A stretch of 9,137 bases of DNA from Candidatus Zixiibacteriota bacterium (GCA_023134875.1 JAGLUH010000154.1:1-9137); one strand, 5' to 3'. Shown: positions 1 to 7,157, counted from the first letter of the stretch. Notes: a model not told the origin generated them from the letters alone. Translations and numbers: made by a program.

Positions 1-1610
1 ACCGGATGCTGAGTGGTGCGCGAGCCCAACCCAGCTCTGGAGTTAGCCACGCATGCGAATCCCCCAGCGGACAGCTTGATCGTGACATACTCAGCCCAGC
101 AGTCATAGAAATCGAAATGCCCTGCGGTGCAACCCTCGGCATAGAGGAAGCAGTAATCTGTGTTGGTTAGTTGCGCCTTGATCATACTGGTGTCGGTACG
201 CAATGCGTAGCCGATGTAGCTGTGCCCTAGATGATCGACAATATGCACGCCCGCGTTGATGCGGTCGATAAGCTCCGACGGCGGCCAATAATTGTACGGC
301 AGGCTGGTCAAGTCATACAGTTTCTCGATATCATACTGGTCGGCGGGGAATCCGTAGGTGGTGAAGCCATGAGCGTCAGAACCATTTACCATCTCATCCA
401 TAGCGTAGCCACCATATTCACCCAAGCCACCAAATCCGAGGCGCTCACCCGCAAGCAGGACTTTGGACAGGTAGTCATCATTGCTCTCCAGGTAGGCGAT
501 GGTCTTGTTGATCAGATTGGCAACTTCGGTGGTATCGCCAGCCGAAACTCGACCGAGTCCGATCTCCGGCAGAAGGTCGATTTCGCCGCCATTCTCACCG
601 TCGCCGGGTTCACCCCACCTGTCGTCCCCGTCGTAGTTGAAGGTACCATCCAGGCAGGCAAAGTAGAAATCCCCTGGCAAGTCATACGAGGTAATCAACT
701 CGTAGATAGTGACGTAGATATCCAAGGCTGGAATGATGTCATCGTCGCCCCCGATCAGGACCAGCCGGATGCCGCTGGAGAAGTACTCATTGCGAATGTA
801 ATCACGAACCGTATGCGGATCGCTACTGCCAATCTGGTCAAGTGTATGTATTTCGGTCACAATACCGTTGGCGTCGTGATAGTCCTTAAGCGGCTGAAAT
901 GCTGATTTAAGTGTCGAGGACGTGATGATCAACATGTCATAATCGCTCATGCCAGACTTGTTTGCCTGGCCGTAAGTGTTGATCATGGACACATTATCCA
1001 CTTTTGCAGACAGGGCCTGAGCGTCAGTGGCAAGCCCTCGCACCGCCGGAATGGCTGATATTGACATCGTGGTGACCGTAAGTTGGACTTCGGAGTTGTA
1101 GTGCAATTCCCCTGTGGAAGGGATATACTCTACCGGAATCAGGTCAATCAGCGCGATTCGATAACCATGGAACACCTGCTCCGAAACCAGCCGACTTGTC
1201 TGATTGGGCAAGGGCTGATCTATGGCGTAGATTTCCTCGTTGACGTATAGAGGAGGAATTTGATCTGACGGCGTTGACATAGGAAATGGCTGCTCGACTG
1301 GAGCCAGGCGCAAACCGTCAGCGACCAGATGTCTCTGAGTACGATTCACCGTCACCGACTTGACGCGGTAACCATAGGGCAGCAGCACACGAGCCCGTTT
1401 GGTTGGCAGGGCTGGACTACCGACAGTTCCTGAAGGAGGACAATCCTGCATAGTTACTTCTGAGAACTGCTGTCCATCAATTTCGACCGTTTGCACCAAA
1501 GGGGCAGCAAAGTCGTAGGTGATTTCGATTTGATCAGCAATCGACTGGGCTGCGGCTGCCAGCATCAGTGTGACAGCTACGAACATCGTGAGTGGAAGTG
1601 TGGGTTTCAT
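1..1610 (-). CDS. Secreted gingipain-like C25 cysteine peptidase (C-terminal part beyond window edge)
   Basis: This is an open frame of about 536 residues that runs off the left edge, so the C-terminus (often a sorting or Ig-like domain in this family) is not visible. Residues 1-25 form a signal peptide: Lys2, a hydrophobic stretch to Ala21, and a likely cut after S-I-A25. Residues ~26-220 fit a C25-type propeptide. From ~Y224 (YDMLIITSS) an alpha/beta catalytic domain begins, with a GGDDD acidic loop at 287-291. The catalytic pair is recognisable: His463 in DHLGHSY and Cys494 in YAEGCTAG. Their 31-residue spacing resembles gingipain, and GGFACVANSRAG follows as is usual in the family. Start choice: ATG at 1610 has AGGAGG six bases upstream. 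The likely role is extracellular or surface proteolysis, or processing of exported proteins. The Arg or Lys specificity of true gingipains cannot be assumed. The gene seems to be transcribed alone and is unrelated to the lipid genes. Confidence 0.88.
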   Translation of the reverse strand, partial: MKPTLPLTMFVAVTLMLAAAAQSIADQIEITYDFAAPLVQTVEIDGQQFSEVTMQDCPPSGTVGSPALPTKRARVLLPYGYRVKSVTVNRTQRHLVADGLRLAPVEQPFPMSTPSDQIPPLYVNEEIYAIDQPLPNQTSRLVSEQVFHGYRIALIDLIPVEYIPSTGELHYNSEVQLTVTTMSISAIPAVRGLATDAQALSAKVDNVSMINTYGQANKSGMSDYDMLIITSSTLKSAFQPLKDYHDANGIVTEIHTLDQIGSSDPHTVRDYIRNEYFSSGIRLVLIGGDDDIIPALDIYVTIYELITSYDLPGDFYFACLDGTFNYDGDDRWGEPGDGENGGEIDLLPEIGLGRVSAGDTTEVANLINKTIAYLESNDDYLSKVLLAGERLGFGGLGEYGGYAMDEMVNGSDAHGFTTYGFPADQYDIEKLYDLTSLPYNYWPPSELIDRINAGVHIVDHLGHSYIGYALRTDTSMIKAQLTNTDYCFLYAEGCTAGHFDFYDCWAEYVTIKLSAGGFACVANSRAGLGSRTTQHP

Positions 1611-1616
1611 CCGATT

Positions 1617-1622
1617 CCTCCT
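1617..1622 (-). promoter_or_regulatory. Ribosome binding site of the C25 peptidase
   Basis: A full AGGAGG on the minus strand lies six bases before the ATG at 1610. It is the strongest Shine-Dalgarno sequence in the window and fixes the peptidase start. Confidence 0.85.
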
Positions 1623-1729
1623 GTGAGTTGGAGGTTAGATACTATAATTACCTTGCACCCAAGGTGAATACCGTAATGCCGCGCTCTTGATGAATGTCCA
1701 AGTAGGCATTCTGCTTTACGCTTAAACAG

Positions 1730-1757
1730 AAGATAGCAAATACGCCTGTTTTGTCAA
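1730..1757 (-). promoter_or_regulatory. Probable sigma-70-type promoter of the C25 peptidase
   Basis: On the minus strand a perfect TTGACA (1757-1752) is followed, after 16 bases, by TATCTT (1735-1730). Transcription would start near 1722, giving a leader of about 110 nt before the peptidase ATG. The -10 box matches consensus at four of six positions. The assignment is by sequence only. Confidence 0.6.
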
Positions 1758-1776
1758 GGATCTATTTGCCCTGATT

Positions 1777-1803
1777 TTATGCGCGGAGGACTTCCGCGCA
1801 TAA
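1777..1803. repeat. Perfect 11-bp inverted repeat (hairpin) between bCerS-like gene and C25 peptidase
   Basis: The arms TTATGCGCGGA (1777-1787) and TCCGCGCATAA (1793-1803) are perfectly complementary around a 5-base loop. The hairpin lies about 80 nt past the GNAT gene stop and just upstream of the peptidase promoter. It could end the ceramide transcript, but neither strand has a T-run after the stem, so a classical intrinsic terminator is doubtful. A protein-binding palindrome is the alternative. Confidence 0.55.
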
Positions 1804-1884
1804 CGTTGGTTAGCGCATCAGGTAGATCAGATAAACTCACGTGACACCTGCGGCTCTGGGTGGGATACTAATTTGGAAAGGATT

Positions 1885-3030
1885 CTACTTGCCGCTGGTC
1901 AGCGGTGCTTCGTACATCCGGTAGGTCTTGTAGTGCTCGCCGCCCAGCATCTCAATCGCCGAGATCATCAGTTGGTTATCTTCGAGAATCCAGGAGAGTT
2001 CAGCGGCTTCATAGCCTTTGACGGTACCGATATCAAACGTGTCGAGGTAGAAGATGTTATCGATTCCCCGTTTGCGATACTCGGGTTTAACGCCCATCAG
2101 CAGCACCCGCAGTTGCTTGATCTTGTTTCGCACCTTGGTATGCCAGAGAAGCTTGAGTAGTCCGAATGGGAAAAGGCGACCGTTGATTCTGATCAGCACC
2201 TGGTTGATGTCGGGCAGAGCCAGTGAGAAGCCGACCGTTTCCCCGTCGATTTCGGCAAAACGAACCAGGTCGGGATCAATAATTTGTCTTAAGCTCCTGG
2301 CGATATGAGTCGTCTCTTCGTCACTTAAAGGGACATATCCATAGCTTTCCTGCCAGGCGTCGTTGAAGATATCAATCACGCGCTTGACTTCGTTGTTGAA
2401 ATCGTTCATCCGCAGACCGCGAAAAGTGGCGTGCGATCTTTTTCGGATACGTTCGACCAGCTTGCGCACCCGTTCGGGTGGTTGATTCGACTTGATAATG
2501 CGATAGGCTAGCAGGTCTTTGGCTTTCTTCAAGCCAAAACGTTCAAAATAGTCGACATAGTAGGGTGGATTGTAAGTCATCATTACCACCGGCGGCAGAT
2601 CGAAGCTGTCGATCAACAGACCGACATCATGGTTGGTGGAGAAATTGGCGGGACCGTGCATGACCTCCATGCCGGATCGTTTCAGTTCAATCATCGCCGT
2701 CTTCAGCAACCGGTAGGCGACATCGTAATTCTCCACCGATTCGAAGAAACCGAAAGAGCCGATTTTCTGCTCATGGAACTGGTTGTAGGCATGATTGATA
2801 CAGGCGGCAATACGTCCCATGATTTCCCCGCGGTAACGGGCGAGAAAGAGTTTGACTTCAGCATGGCGGTAAAAAGGATTCCTGGTTTTATCGAAAAACT
2901 CTTTGCGGTCGATCAGGAGCGGTGGCACCCAGTTGGGGTTGCCGGCATATACTTTCCAGGGAAACTTGATAAAGTGATTGAGGTCAGACCGGCTGGATAC
3001 CTCGTCGATTTCGATCTCTTCAGCTTTCAT
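1885..3030 (-). CDS. bcerS: GNAT-fold acyltransferase, probable bacterial ceramide synthase
   Basis: This is a 381-residue soluble protein of the acyl-CoA N-acyltransferase (GNAT) superfamily. The C-terminal GNAT core shows the cofactor-binding motif at 309-328 (GVKPEYRKRGIDN, with R319, K320, R321 and G322). Then comes ELSWILEDNQ at 345-352 and the tail GGEHYKTYRMYE. The N-terminal half (IKFPWKVYAGNPNWVPPLL, and NPFYRHAEV followed by GRIAA) is typical of the long two-lobed family that sits beside serine palmitoyltransferases. In Caulobacter such a protein N-acylates 3-ketosphinganine. Start: ATG at 3030 is preferred. A longer frame from 3123 overlaps the end of spt and adds 31 low-complexity residues that lack the family pattern. 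The gene lies 16 nt after the spt stop with no strong RBS, suggesting translational coupling. GNAT membership is sure. The ceramide synthase role is inferred from context. Confidence 0.8.
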   Translation of the reverse strand: MKAEEIEIDEVSSRSDLNHFIKFPWKVYAGNPNWVPPLLIDRKEFFDKTRNPFYRHAEVKLFLARYRGEIMGRIAACINHAYNQFHEQKIGSFGFFESVENYDVAYRLLKTAMIELKRSGMEVMHGPANFSTNHDVGLLIDSFDLPPVVMMTYNPPYYVDYFERFGLKKAKDLLAYRIIKSNQPPERVRKLVERIRKRSHATFRGLRMNDFNNEVKRVIDIFNDAWQESYGYVPLSDEETTHIARSLRQIIDPDLVRFAEIDGETVGFSLALPDINQVLIRINGRLFPFGLLKLLWHTKVRNKIKQLRVLLMGVKPEYRKRGIDNIFYLDTFDIGTVKGYEAAELSWILEDNQLMISAIEMLGGEHYKTYRMYEAPLTSGK

Positions 3031-3046
3031 TACAGCCCGGAGCGGA

Positions 3047-4240
3047 TCAGGCGACCGCCGAGATGAGCCCCGCTTTTTTTCCAATCTCCTCGAAGGTGGA
3101 GAGTACCCGGTCAAGCTGCTCATCGGTATGATTGGCGCTGTAGCTGGTACGGATCAATGATTGCCCCGGTACAACCGCCGGTGGGACGGCCACGTTGGCG
3201 AAAATACCCGCGTCGGTCAGCATTTTCCAGAAGGTGAAGCACTGCATATCATCACCGACCAGCACCGGCACGATCGGTGTCTGAGTGGTACCGATCTCGA
3301 AACCGAGGCCGCGTAATTCGGTATGCATCCGCCTGGTGATCTGCCAGAGCCGCTCCCGCCGCTCCGGTTCCTCTTTGATGATTTGCAGGACCGCCAGCAC
3401 CGTTGCCGCCGCAGCAGGGGGTATCGATGCGGAGAAGATCATCTCGCGGGCAAAATGCTTAACATATTCGATCACGTTGCTGTCGGCGACAATAAAACCA
3501 CCGATCGAGGCAAACGACTTGGAAAATGTTCCCATGGTGATATCGACGTTGTCGATCAACCCGAAATGTTCCGCCGTGCCGGCACCGGTGGACCCCAGAA
3601 CGCCGATCGAGTGCGCGTCATCAACCATCACCCGTGCCTTGTACTTCTCAGCCAATTCCACGATCCCAGGCAGATTAACGATATCTCCCTCCATCGAGAA
3701 AACACCATCCGTCACAATCAGCTTGGCGGTGTCATGATTCACGCCGGAGAGGACTCGCTCCAGGTCACCCATATCATTGTGGTCATATTTGAGTACCTTG
3801 CCGAATGACAACCGGGAACCGTCGACCAGACTGGCGTGATTGGAGCGGTCCATAATCAAGTACTCACCCTTGCCCACCAGACAGGAGAGAGTTCCCAGGT
3901 TGGTCTGGAATCCAGTGGAAAAAACCAGCGCCTCCTCCTTCTGCATGAAGGCGGCCAGTTCCTCCTCCAATTCGACATGCAAGTCCAATGTCCCGTTCAG
4001 AAACCGGGAACCGGTGCAGCCGGTGCCGTATTTCTTGATAGCTGCCACCGCCGCTTCACCGACTTTAGGATGAGTAGTCAAACCGAGATAATTGTTGGAA
4101 CCGATCATAATCAGTTCCTGTCCCTCGATTGTCACGATCGTATCGGCAGCAGAGGAAATAGGACGAAAATAGGGGTAGGTTCCCATCGCCTTGACTTCCA
4201 GGGAGCGGGTGAATTTATTGCACTTGTCAAACAGATCCAT
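3047..4240 (-). CDS. spt: Serine palmitoyltransferase (alpha-oxoamine synthase, PLP-dependent)
   Basis: This 397-residue fold-type I PLP enzyme should condense L-serine with an acyl-CoA or acyl-ACP to give 3-ketosphinganine, the first step of sphingolipid synthesis, in the cytosol. Visible residues: GSNNYLGL (48-54), GTGCTGSRFLNGT (72-84), His135 in NHASLVDG stacking on PLP, Asp207 and His210 in VDDAHSIG, and the Schiff-base Lys241 in GTFSKS. The GTFSKS, SASIPPA and VPPAVVPGQ...RTSYSANHT segments match bacterial SPT better than KBL or BioF, whose lysine motifs differ. His135, Asp207, His210 and Lys241 keep the spacing I recall for the Sphingomonas enzyme. Arg364 probably holds the substrate carboxylate. 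The start ATG has AGAGG four bases upstream. It is the first gene of a two-gene operon with the GNAT gene and divergent from the SDR. A cysteate-using sulfonolipid synthase is a possible alternative, since such enzymes are close homologues. Confidence 0.9.
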   Translation of the reverse strand: MDLFDKCNKFTRSLEVKAMGTYPYFRPISSAADTIVTIEGQELIMIGSNNYLGLTTHPKVGEAAVAAIKKYGTGCTGSRFLNGTLDLHVELEEELAAFMQKEEALVFSTGFQTNLGTLSCLVGKGEYLIMDRSNHASLVDGSRLSFGKVLKYDHNDMGDLERVLSGVNHDTAKLIVTDGVFSMEGDIVNLPGIVELAEKYKARVMVDDAHSIGVLGSTGAGTAEHFGLIDNVDITMGTFSKSFASIGGFIVADSNVIEYVKHFAREMIFSASIPPAAAATVLAVLQIIKEEPERRERLWQITRRMHTELRGLGFEIGTTQTPIVPVLVGDDMQCFTFWKMLTDAGIFANVAVPPAVVPGQSLIRTSYSANHTDEQLDRVLSTFEEIGKKAGLISAVA

Positions 4241-4261
4241 AATTCCTCTTGCCTTGACCCT

Positions 4262-4297
4262 CTGAGAGCTTTAATTGTCAGGTGATGTATCTCTCAG
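4262..4297. promoter_or_regulatory. Divergent spt/cerR intergenic region with a 7-bp inverted repeat
   Basis: The 83-bp gap between the two divergent starts must hold both promoters. It contains CTGAGAG (4262-4268) and CTCTCAG (4291-4297), perfect inverted copies about 29 bp apart centre to centre, near three helical turns. This could be an operator shared by spt and cerR. No convincing -35/-10 pair is visible on either strand, so this is only a candidate site. Confidence 0.3.
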
Positions 4298-4323
4298 GCG
4301 CCGGAAAATAACCAATCATCCTG

Positions 4324-5340
4324 ATGGTGTCAAGTCAAAACCATGCCGATGACCGCTCGCCGGTAGCACTGATTACAGGTGGTAACGGCTTTGTCGGCAG
4401 CCACTTGGCACATCGGCTTACCGAGTTGGGCTACACTGTCCATCTGTTGCTGCGATCGACTTCAAATCGCGACAATATCAAAGGACTCGACTATAAGACG
4501 ATAATCGGCGATCTCCGTTCCGCTGCCAGTATGAGTGAAGCTGTTTCCGGAGCCGACTATATCTTTCACAGCGCCGGTGTGATCAAAGCAGGATCAGCAG
4601 CGGAGTTCCACAAGGTAAACGCAGATGGAACGGAAAACCTGATTCGGATTACCGCCGAACATGCAAAACACCTTAAACAGTTCGTCTACATCTCCAGCCA
4701 GGCGGCCGCCGGGCCCTGTCAGAAGAAGAGACCCAAAAGCGAGGCCGAACCGCCGGTTCCGGTCTCTGATTACGGCAGGAGCAAACTGGCGGGCGAGAAG
4801 GTTGTCCTTAGGTATGGCGACAGAGTGCCGGTGACGATCATCAGACCGCCGGCGGTATTTGGCCCGCGAGACCAGGGAATCTTACAGTTCTTCAAGGCAG
4901 TAAAAACCGGCTTTCTGCTCAAATTCGGTCGCAAGGAGCCTTTTGTCAGCCTGGTCTATGCAAAGGACCTGGTAGAAGGGATCATTGCCGCCGCCACCAG
5001 CGACAAAAGTATCGGCGAGACATTCTTTATCAACAGCATCGATGAAATCTCACAGTGGCGGGTACAGGAACTGATTGCCGAGGTGATGAACGTCGAAGTG
5101 AAACCGCTCTTGATACCAATTCCGCTGTTGAAACTTGCGGGATCAGTGGTTGGTGGACTGGATAAGATGCTCGGGCATGTGCCGTCTTTTTCCCGCGACA
5201 AGGCGGAAGAGCTAAGCTGCCGCTACTGGCTCTCATCCTCTGAAAAAGCTGAAAAACTGTTGGATTATTCGCCTCGCTGGTCAATCAAAGATGCCCTCAG
5301 GGTAACCTATCGCTGGTACGAAAACCACAGGTGGCTATAG
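4324..5340 (+). CDS. cerR: Extended SDR / NAD-dependent epimerase-like, probable ceramide reductase
   Basis: This 338-residue extended short-chain dehydrogenase has an N-terminal Rossmann fold with the nucleotide-binding glycine motif TGGNGFVG (18-25). It also has the active-site serines in YISSQA (122-127), the catalytic Tyr150 and Lys154 in DYGRSKLAGE, and RPPAVFGPRD (174-183) shaping the substrate side. It has no signal peptide. The family includes sugar epimerases, 3-beta-HSD-like enzymes and the Caulobacter ceramide reductase CerR. Position beside spt and the GNAT gene favours reduction of 3-ketoceramide to dihydroceramide. Start: an in-frame stop lies at 4309-4311, leaving ATG 4324 (or GTG 4327) as the first choices, with no recognisable RBS. 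The gene is divergent from spt and convergent with the mla-like operon. The SDR fold is certain. The substrate is inferred from neighbours, and a sugar-modifying role cannot be excluded by sequence alone. Confidence 0.83.
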   Translation: MVSSQNHADDRSPVALITGGNGFVGSHLAHRLTELGYTVHLLLRSTSNRDNIKGLDYKTIIGDLRSAASMSEAVSGADYIFHSAGVIKAGSAAEFHKVNADGTENLIRITAEHAKHLKQFVYISSQAAAGPCQKKRPKSEAEPPVPVSDYGRSKLAGEKVVLRYGDRVPVTIIRPPAVFGPRDQGILQFFKAVKTGFLLKFGRKEPFVSLVYAKDLVEGIIAAATSDKSIGETFFINSIDEISQWRVQELIAEVMNVEVKPLLIPIPLLKLAGSVVGGLDKMLGHVPSFSRDKAEELSCRYWLSSSEKAEKLLDYSPRWSIKDALRVTYRWYENHRWL

Positions 5341-5380
5341 CTGTTATTGGAGAGATCGTTTATGGTGACAGTTGCAGGGT

Positions 5381-5463
5381 TTGTAGGTCGGTGTTCCGAG
5401 TCCTGAGCATTAGCGAAGGAGGAGAAACCCGACACCGGCATTGTCTTAACAACGTCGGGTTTC
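5381..5463. repeat. Palindromic intergenic element / possible bidirectional terminator
   Basis: Between the convergent cerR and mlaD-like genes lies a structured stretch. GAAACCCGAC (5424-5433) and GTCGGGTTTC (5454-5463) form a perfect 10-bp inverted repeat with a 20-base loop. The stem is A-rich on one side and T-rich on the other, as in terminators that serve both strands. A further GGTCGGTGTTCC (5386-5397) can pair imperfectly with the same middle arm (5421-5436). The intervening TCCTGAGCATTAGCGAAGGA (5401-5420) resembles REP-like intergenic palindromes that I recall from many FCB genomes. Confidence 0.55.
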
Positions 5464-5470
5464 ACTGGTA

Positions 5471-6412
5471 TCAGAAAATTCTGAACTTGATATACCGCCC
5501 CGGATTCTCCCGAAAATCTTTGAGCAGCGCTTCGGTACGATCAAGCGTGCGGGTAAGACTGATATAGAGGGAATCGTCGGTCAGCAACTTGCCGGCGCTG
5601 CCCTCGCCGCTTCTAATCTGATCGGTGATCTCTCGCCAGTCATTGACGATAGCCTGCAAGTCATGGTAAGGGGCCGGATCATTAAGAAGCTGCGGCAGGG
5701 TTCCTTCACCCTGGGACAGCGTATCCACCAATGTCCTGGTGCTGACCAGGAAGCGAGTCAGTTCTGAGTAGAATGTCGAATCATTGATAAACCTGGCAAA
5801 CGATCCTGTGCCTGCCTCCAGTTCTCTTGTCAACTTTTCGGTCAGGAGCAGTAATCGATCCAGGTCGAAATAGATATCGGGATCGTTGACAAACAGCCCC
5901 AAAGTACCGGTGCCCTTGTTGATCTTCTCAAGGACCTCTCTGGCATGACGGGAGGCCTCCCTGATATTGTCCACCAGATCGCCACCTTCAGTGAGAATAT
6001 TCTCAATTGACAGCGCTCGACCCGCCTTGATAACCTCTCCCTCGCCGAGTACCGGCGAATCGAGAGAGCCAATGGTGATTTCGATTGTCTTGTCGCCCAG
6101 CAGGCCCATCGTGCCGATGAAGGCTTTGGAGTCTTTCCTGATTTTCCGCATGACCGCCTTGTTGATTCGCACCGTTACCTCCAGCTTGCCCGGCATCGTC
6201 TCGGAGAATTCGATTTTGGAGACAGTACCAACTCGCAGTCCTGCCAGGCGTACCGGCGCGCCGGTCAGGAGACCAACTACATCATCATAGTAGATTTTCA
6301 GCTCATACTTGCGCTTCCAGACCCCTTCTTCGTCGCCGACCAGGAAGATGGCGACGACGATGATCACCGCGGCGACCAACAGCAGCAAACCGACTCTGGT
6401 ATCTTTCGACAT
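5471..6412 (-). CDS. mlaD: MlaD-like MCE-domain protein with repeat tail
   Basis: This is the substrate-binding, membrane-anchored part of a lipid ABC transporter. The 313-residue protein has a short cytoplasmic start (SKDTR) and one transmembrane anchor (VGLLLLVAAVIIVVAIFLVG, about residues 7-26). A single MCE/MlaD domain follows at about residues 35-116, including YYDDVVGLLTGAPVRLAGLRVG and GLLGDKTIEI, and would face the periplasm. The tail carries four copies of a motif G-x-G-x...(L/F)xxD...Y...L at exactly 34-residue intervals (residues 167, 201, 235, 269). It ends in NPGRYIKFRIF, a common close for FCB-type MlaD proteins. Start: ATG 6412 follows the mlaF stop by one base (TGA-G-ATG). A GTG- or ATG-type extension to 6433 would overlap mlaF and add seven residues with no family support. 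It is the last gene of the mlaE-mlaF-mlaD operon. The cargo is unknown, and phospholipid is the family default. Confidence 0.88.
   Translation of the reverse strand: MSKDTRVGLLLLVAAVIIVVAIFLVGDEEGVWKRKYELKIYYDDVVGLLTGAPVRLAGLRVGTVSKIEFSETMPGKLEVTVRINKAVMRKIRKDSKAFIGTMGLLGDKTIEITIGSLDSPVLGEGEVIKAGRALSIENILTEGGDLVDNIREASRHAREVLEKINKGTGTLGLFVNDPDIYFDLDRLLLLTEKLTRELEAGTGSFARFINDSTFYSELTRFLVSTRTLVDTLSQGEGTLPQLLNDPAPYHDLQAIVNDWREITDQIRSGEGSAGKLLTDDSLYISLTRTLDRTEALLKDFRENPGRYIKFRIF
5507..5914 (-). repeat. Four-unit 102-bp coding repeat in the mlaD-like tail
   Basis: Four successive 34-codon units each begin with a Gly-x-Gly (GTG, GTG, GEG, GEG). Each continues with a hydrophobic L/F pair, Asp, Tyr and Leu at fixed offsets (FVNDPDIYFDL, FINDSTFYSEL, LLNDPAPYHDL, LLTDDSLYISL). 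The units have diverged at DNA level, so the period is maintained at protein level. This suggests a regular helical or coiled periplasmic extension after the MCE domain. Confidence 0.75.
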
Positions 6413-6413
6413 C

Positions 6414-7148
6414 TCAGTTGTACTCCCGCCCACAGGCCAGGTATTCTACTATAAAAGGATCGGTCGAAGCCGCAAATTCCTGTGGCGTGCCGCAGAAGGA
6501 AGTTACGCCCTCCTGGATCAGGGCTAAGCGGTCACCGACATAGAAGGCGGAAATGAGATCGTGTGTCACCACGATAGAGGTTACGTCAAGTCTCTCCTGA
6601 GTGTTGCGTATCAGCTCGTTGATCGTCTTGGCGGTCAGGGGATCAAGACCGGTGGTCGGCTCATCGTAGAGGATATAGTGCGGTTTGAAAGCCAGCGCCC
6701 GCGCCAGTGCCACCCGCTTTTTCATGCCACCGGATAGATCAGCCGGCATCATCTCCTCCACACCGGAGAGATCAACGAAAGATAGCATTTCTTTAACGCG
6801 GTTGGCGATTTCTGTCCGGCTCATATCGGTATGCTCGTTGAGCATGTAGGCGACATTGTCCGCCACGCTAATGGAATCAAACAATGCCGACGACTGAAAC
6901 AGCATCCCGAATTTCTTGCGCACCCGCATCATTTGGTTTTCGCTGAAGTCGGTTGTGTCTTCGTCATCGATAACGATAAGCCCCTCTTCCTGGTTCATCA
7001 ACCGCAGAATCAGCTTAAGCAAAACCGATTTGCCGCAACCGGACTGGCCTAGGATTACCATTGTTTGCCCTTCGCCGATCTCCAGATCGAGACCGCGAAG
7101 CACCTCGTTTTCGCCAAATGACTTATGGATGTTTTCCAGCAGGACCAT
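6414..7148 (-). CDS. mlaF: MlaF-like ABC transporter ATPase
   Basis: This 244-residue cytoplasmic ATPase drives the MlaE-type permease. All ATPase motifs are intact: Walker A GQSGCGKS (34-41), Q-loop Gln85 in MLFQSSALFDS, signature LSGGM (138-142), Walker B ILYDEP (159-164) with Glu163, D-loop GLDP (167-170) and switch His196 in VVTHD. The FQSSALFDSISVADNV segment after the Q-loop is characteristic of the MlaF/Mkl branch of lipid importers and exporters. The length is normal for the family. ATG at 7148 lies 9 nt after the mlaE stop, and a GAGG overlapping the end of mlaE may serve as a distant RBS. It is the middle gene of the operon, so the product should dimerise beneath the MlaE permease dimer. 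Confidence 0.93.
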   Translation of the reverse strand: MVLLENIHKSFGENEVLRGLDLEIGEGQTMVILGQSGCGKSVLLKLILRLMNQEEGLIVIDDEDTTDFSENQMMRVRKKFGMLFQSSALFDSISVADNVAYMLNEHTDMSRTEIANRVKEMLSFVDLSGVEEMMPADLSGGMKKRVALARALAFKPHYILYDEPTTGLDPLTAKTINELIRNTQERLDVTSIVVTHDLISAFYVGDRLALIQEGVTSFCGTPQEFAASTDPFIVEYLACGREYN

Positions 7149-7157
7149 GATATCGCG

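Noticed and set aside
231..905. A 224-codon plus-strand open frame
   Set aside because: It is antisense to the C25 peptidase, whose signal peptide, RBS and catalytic motifs are clear, and the translated frame has no family pattern.
3031..3123. A 31-residue N-terminal extension of the GNAT protein
   Set aside because: It overlaps the spt C-terminus, is Arg/Ser/Pro-rich without family resemblance, and a better start (ATG 3030) sits just after the spt stop.
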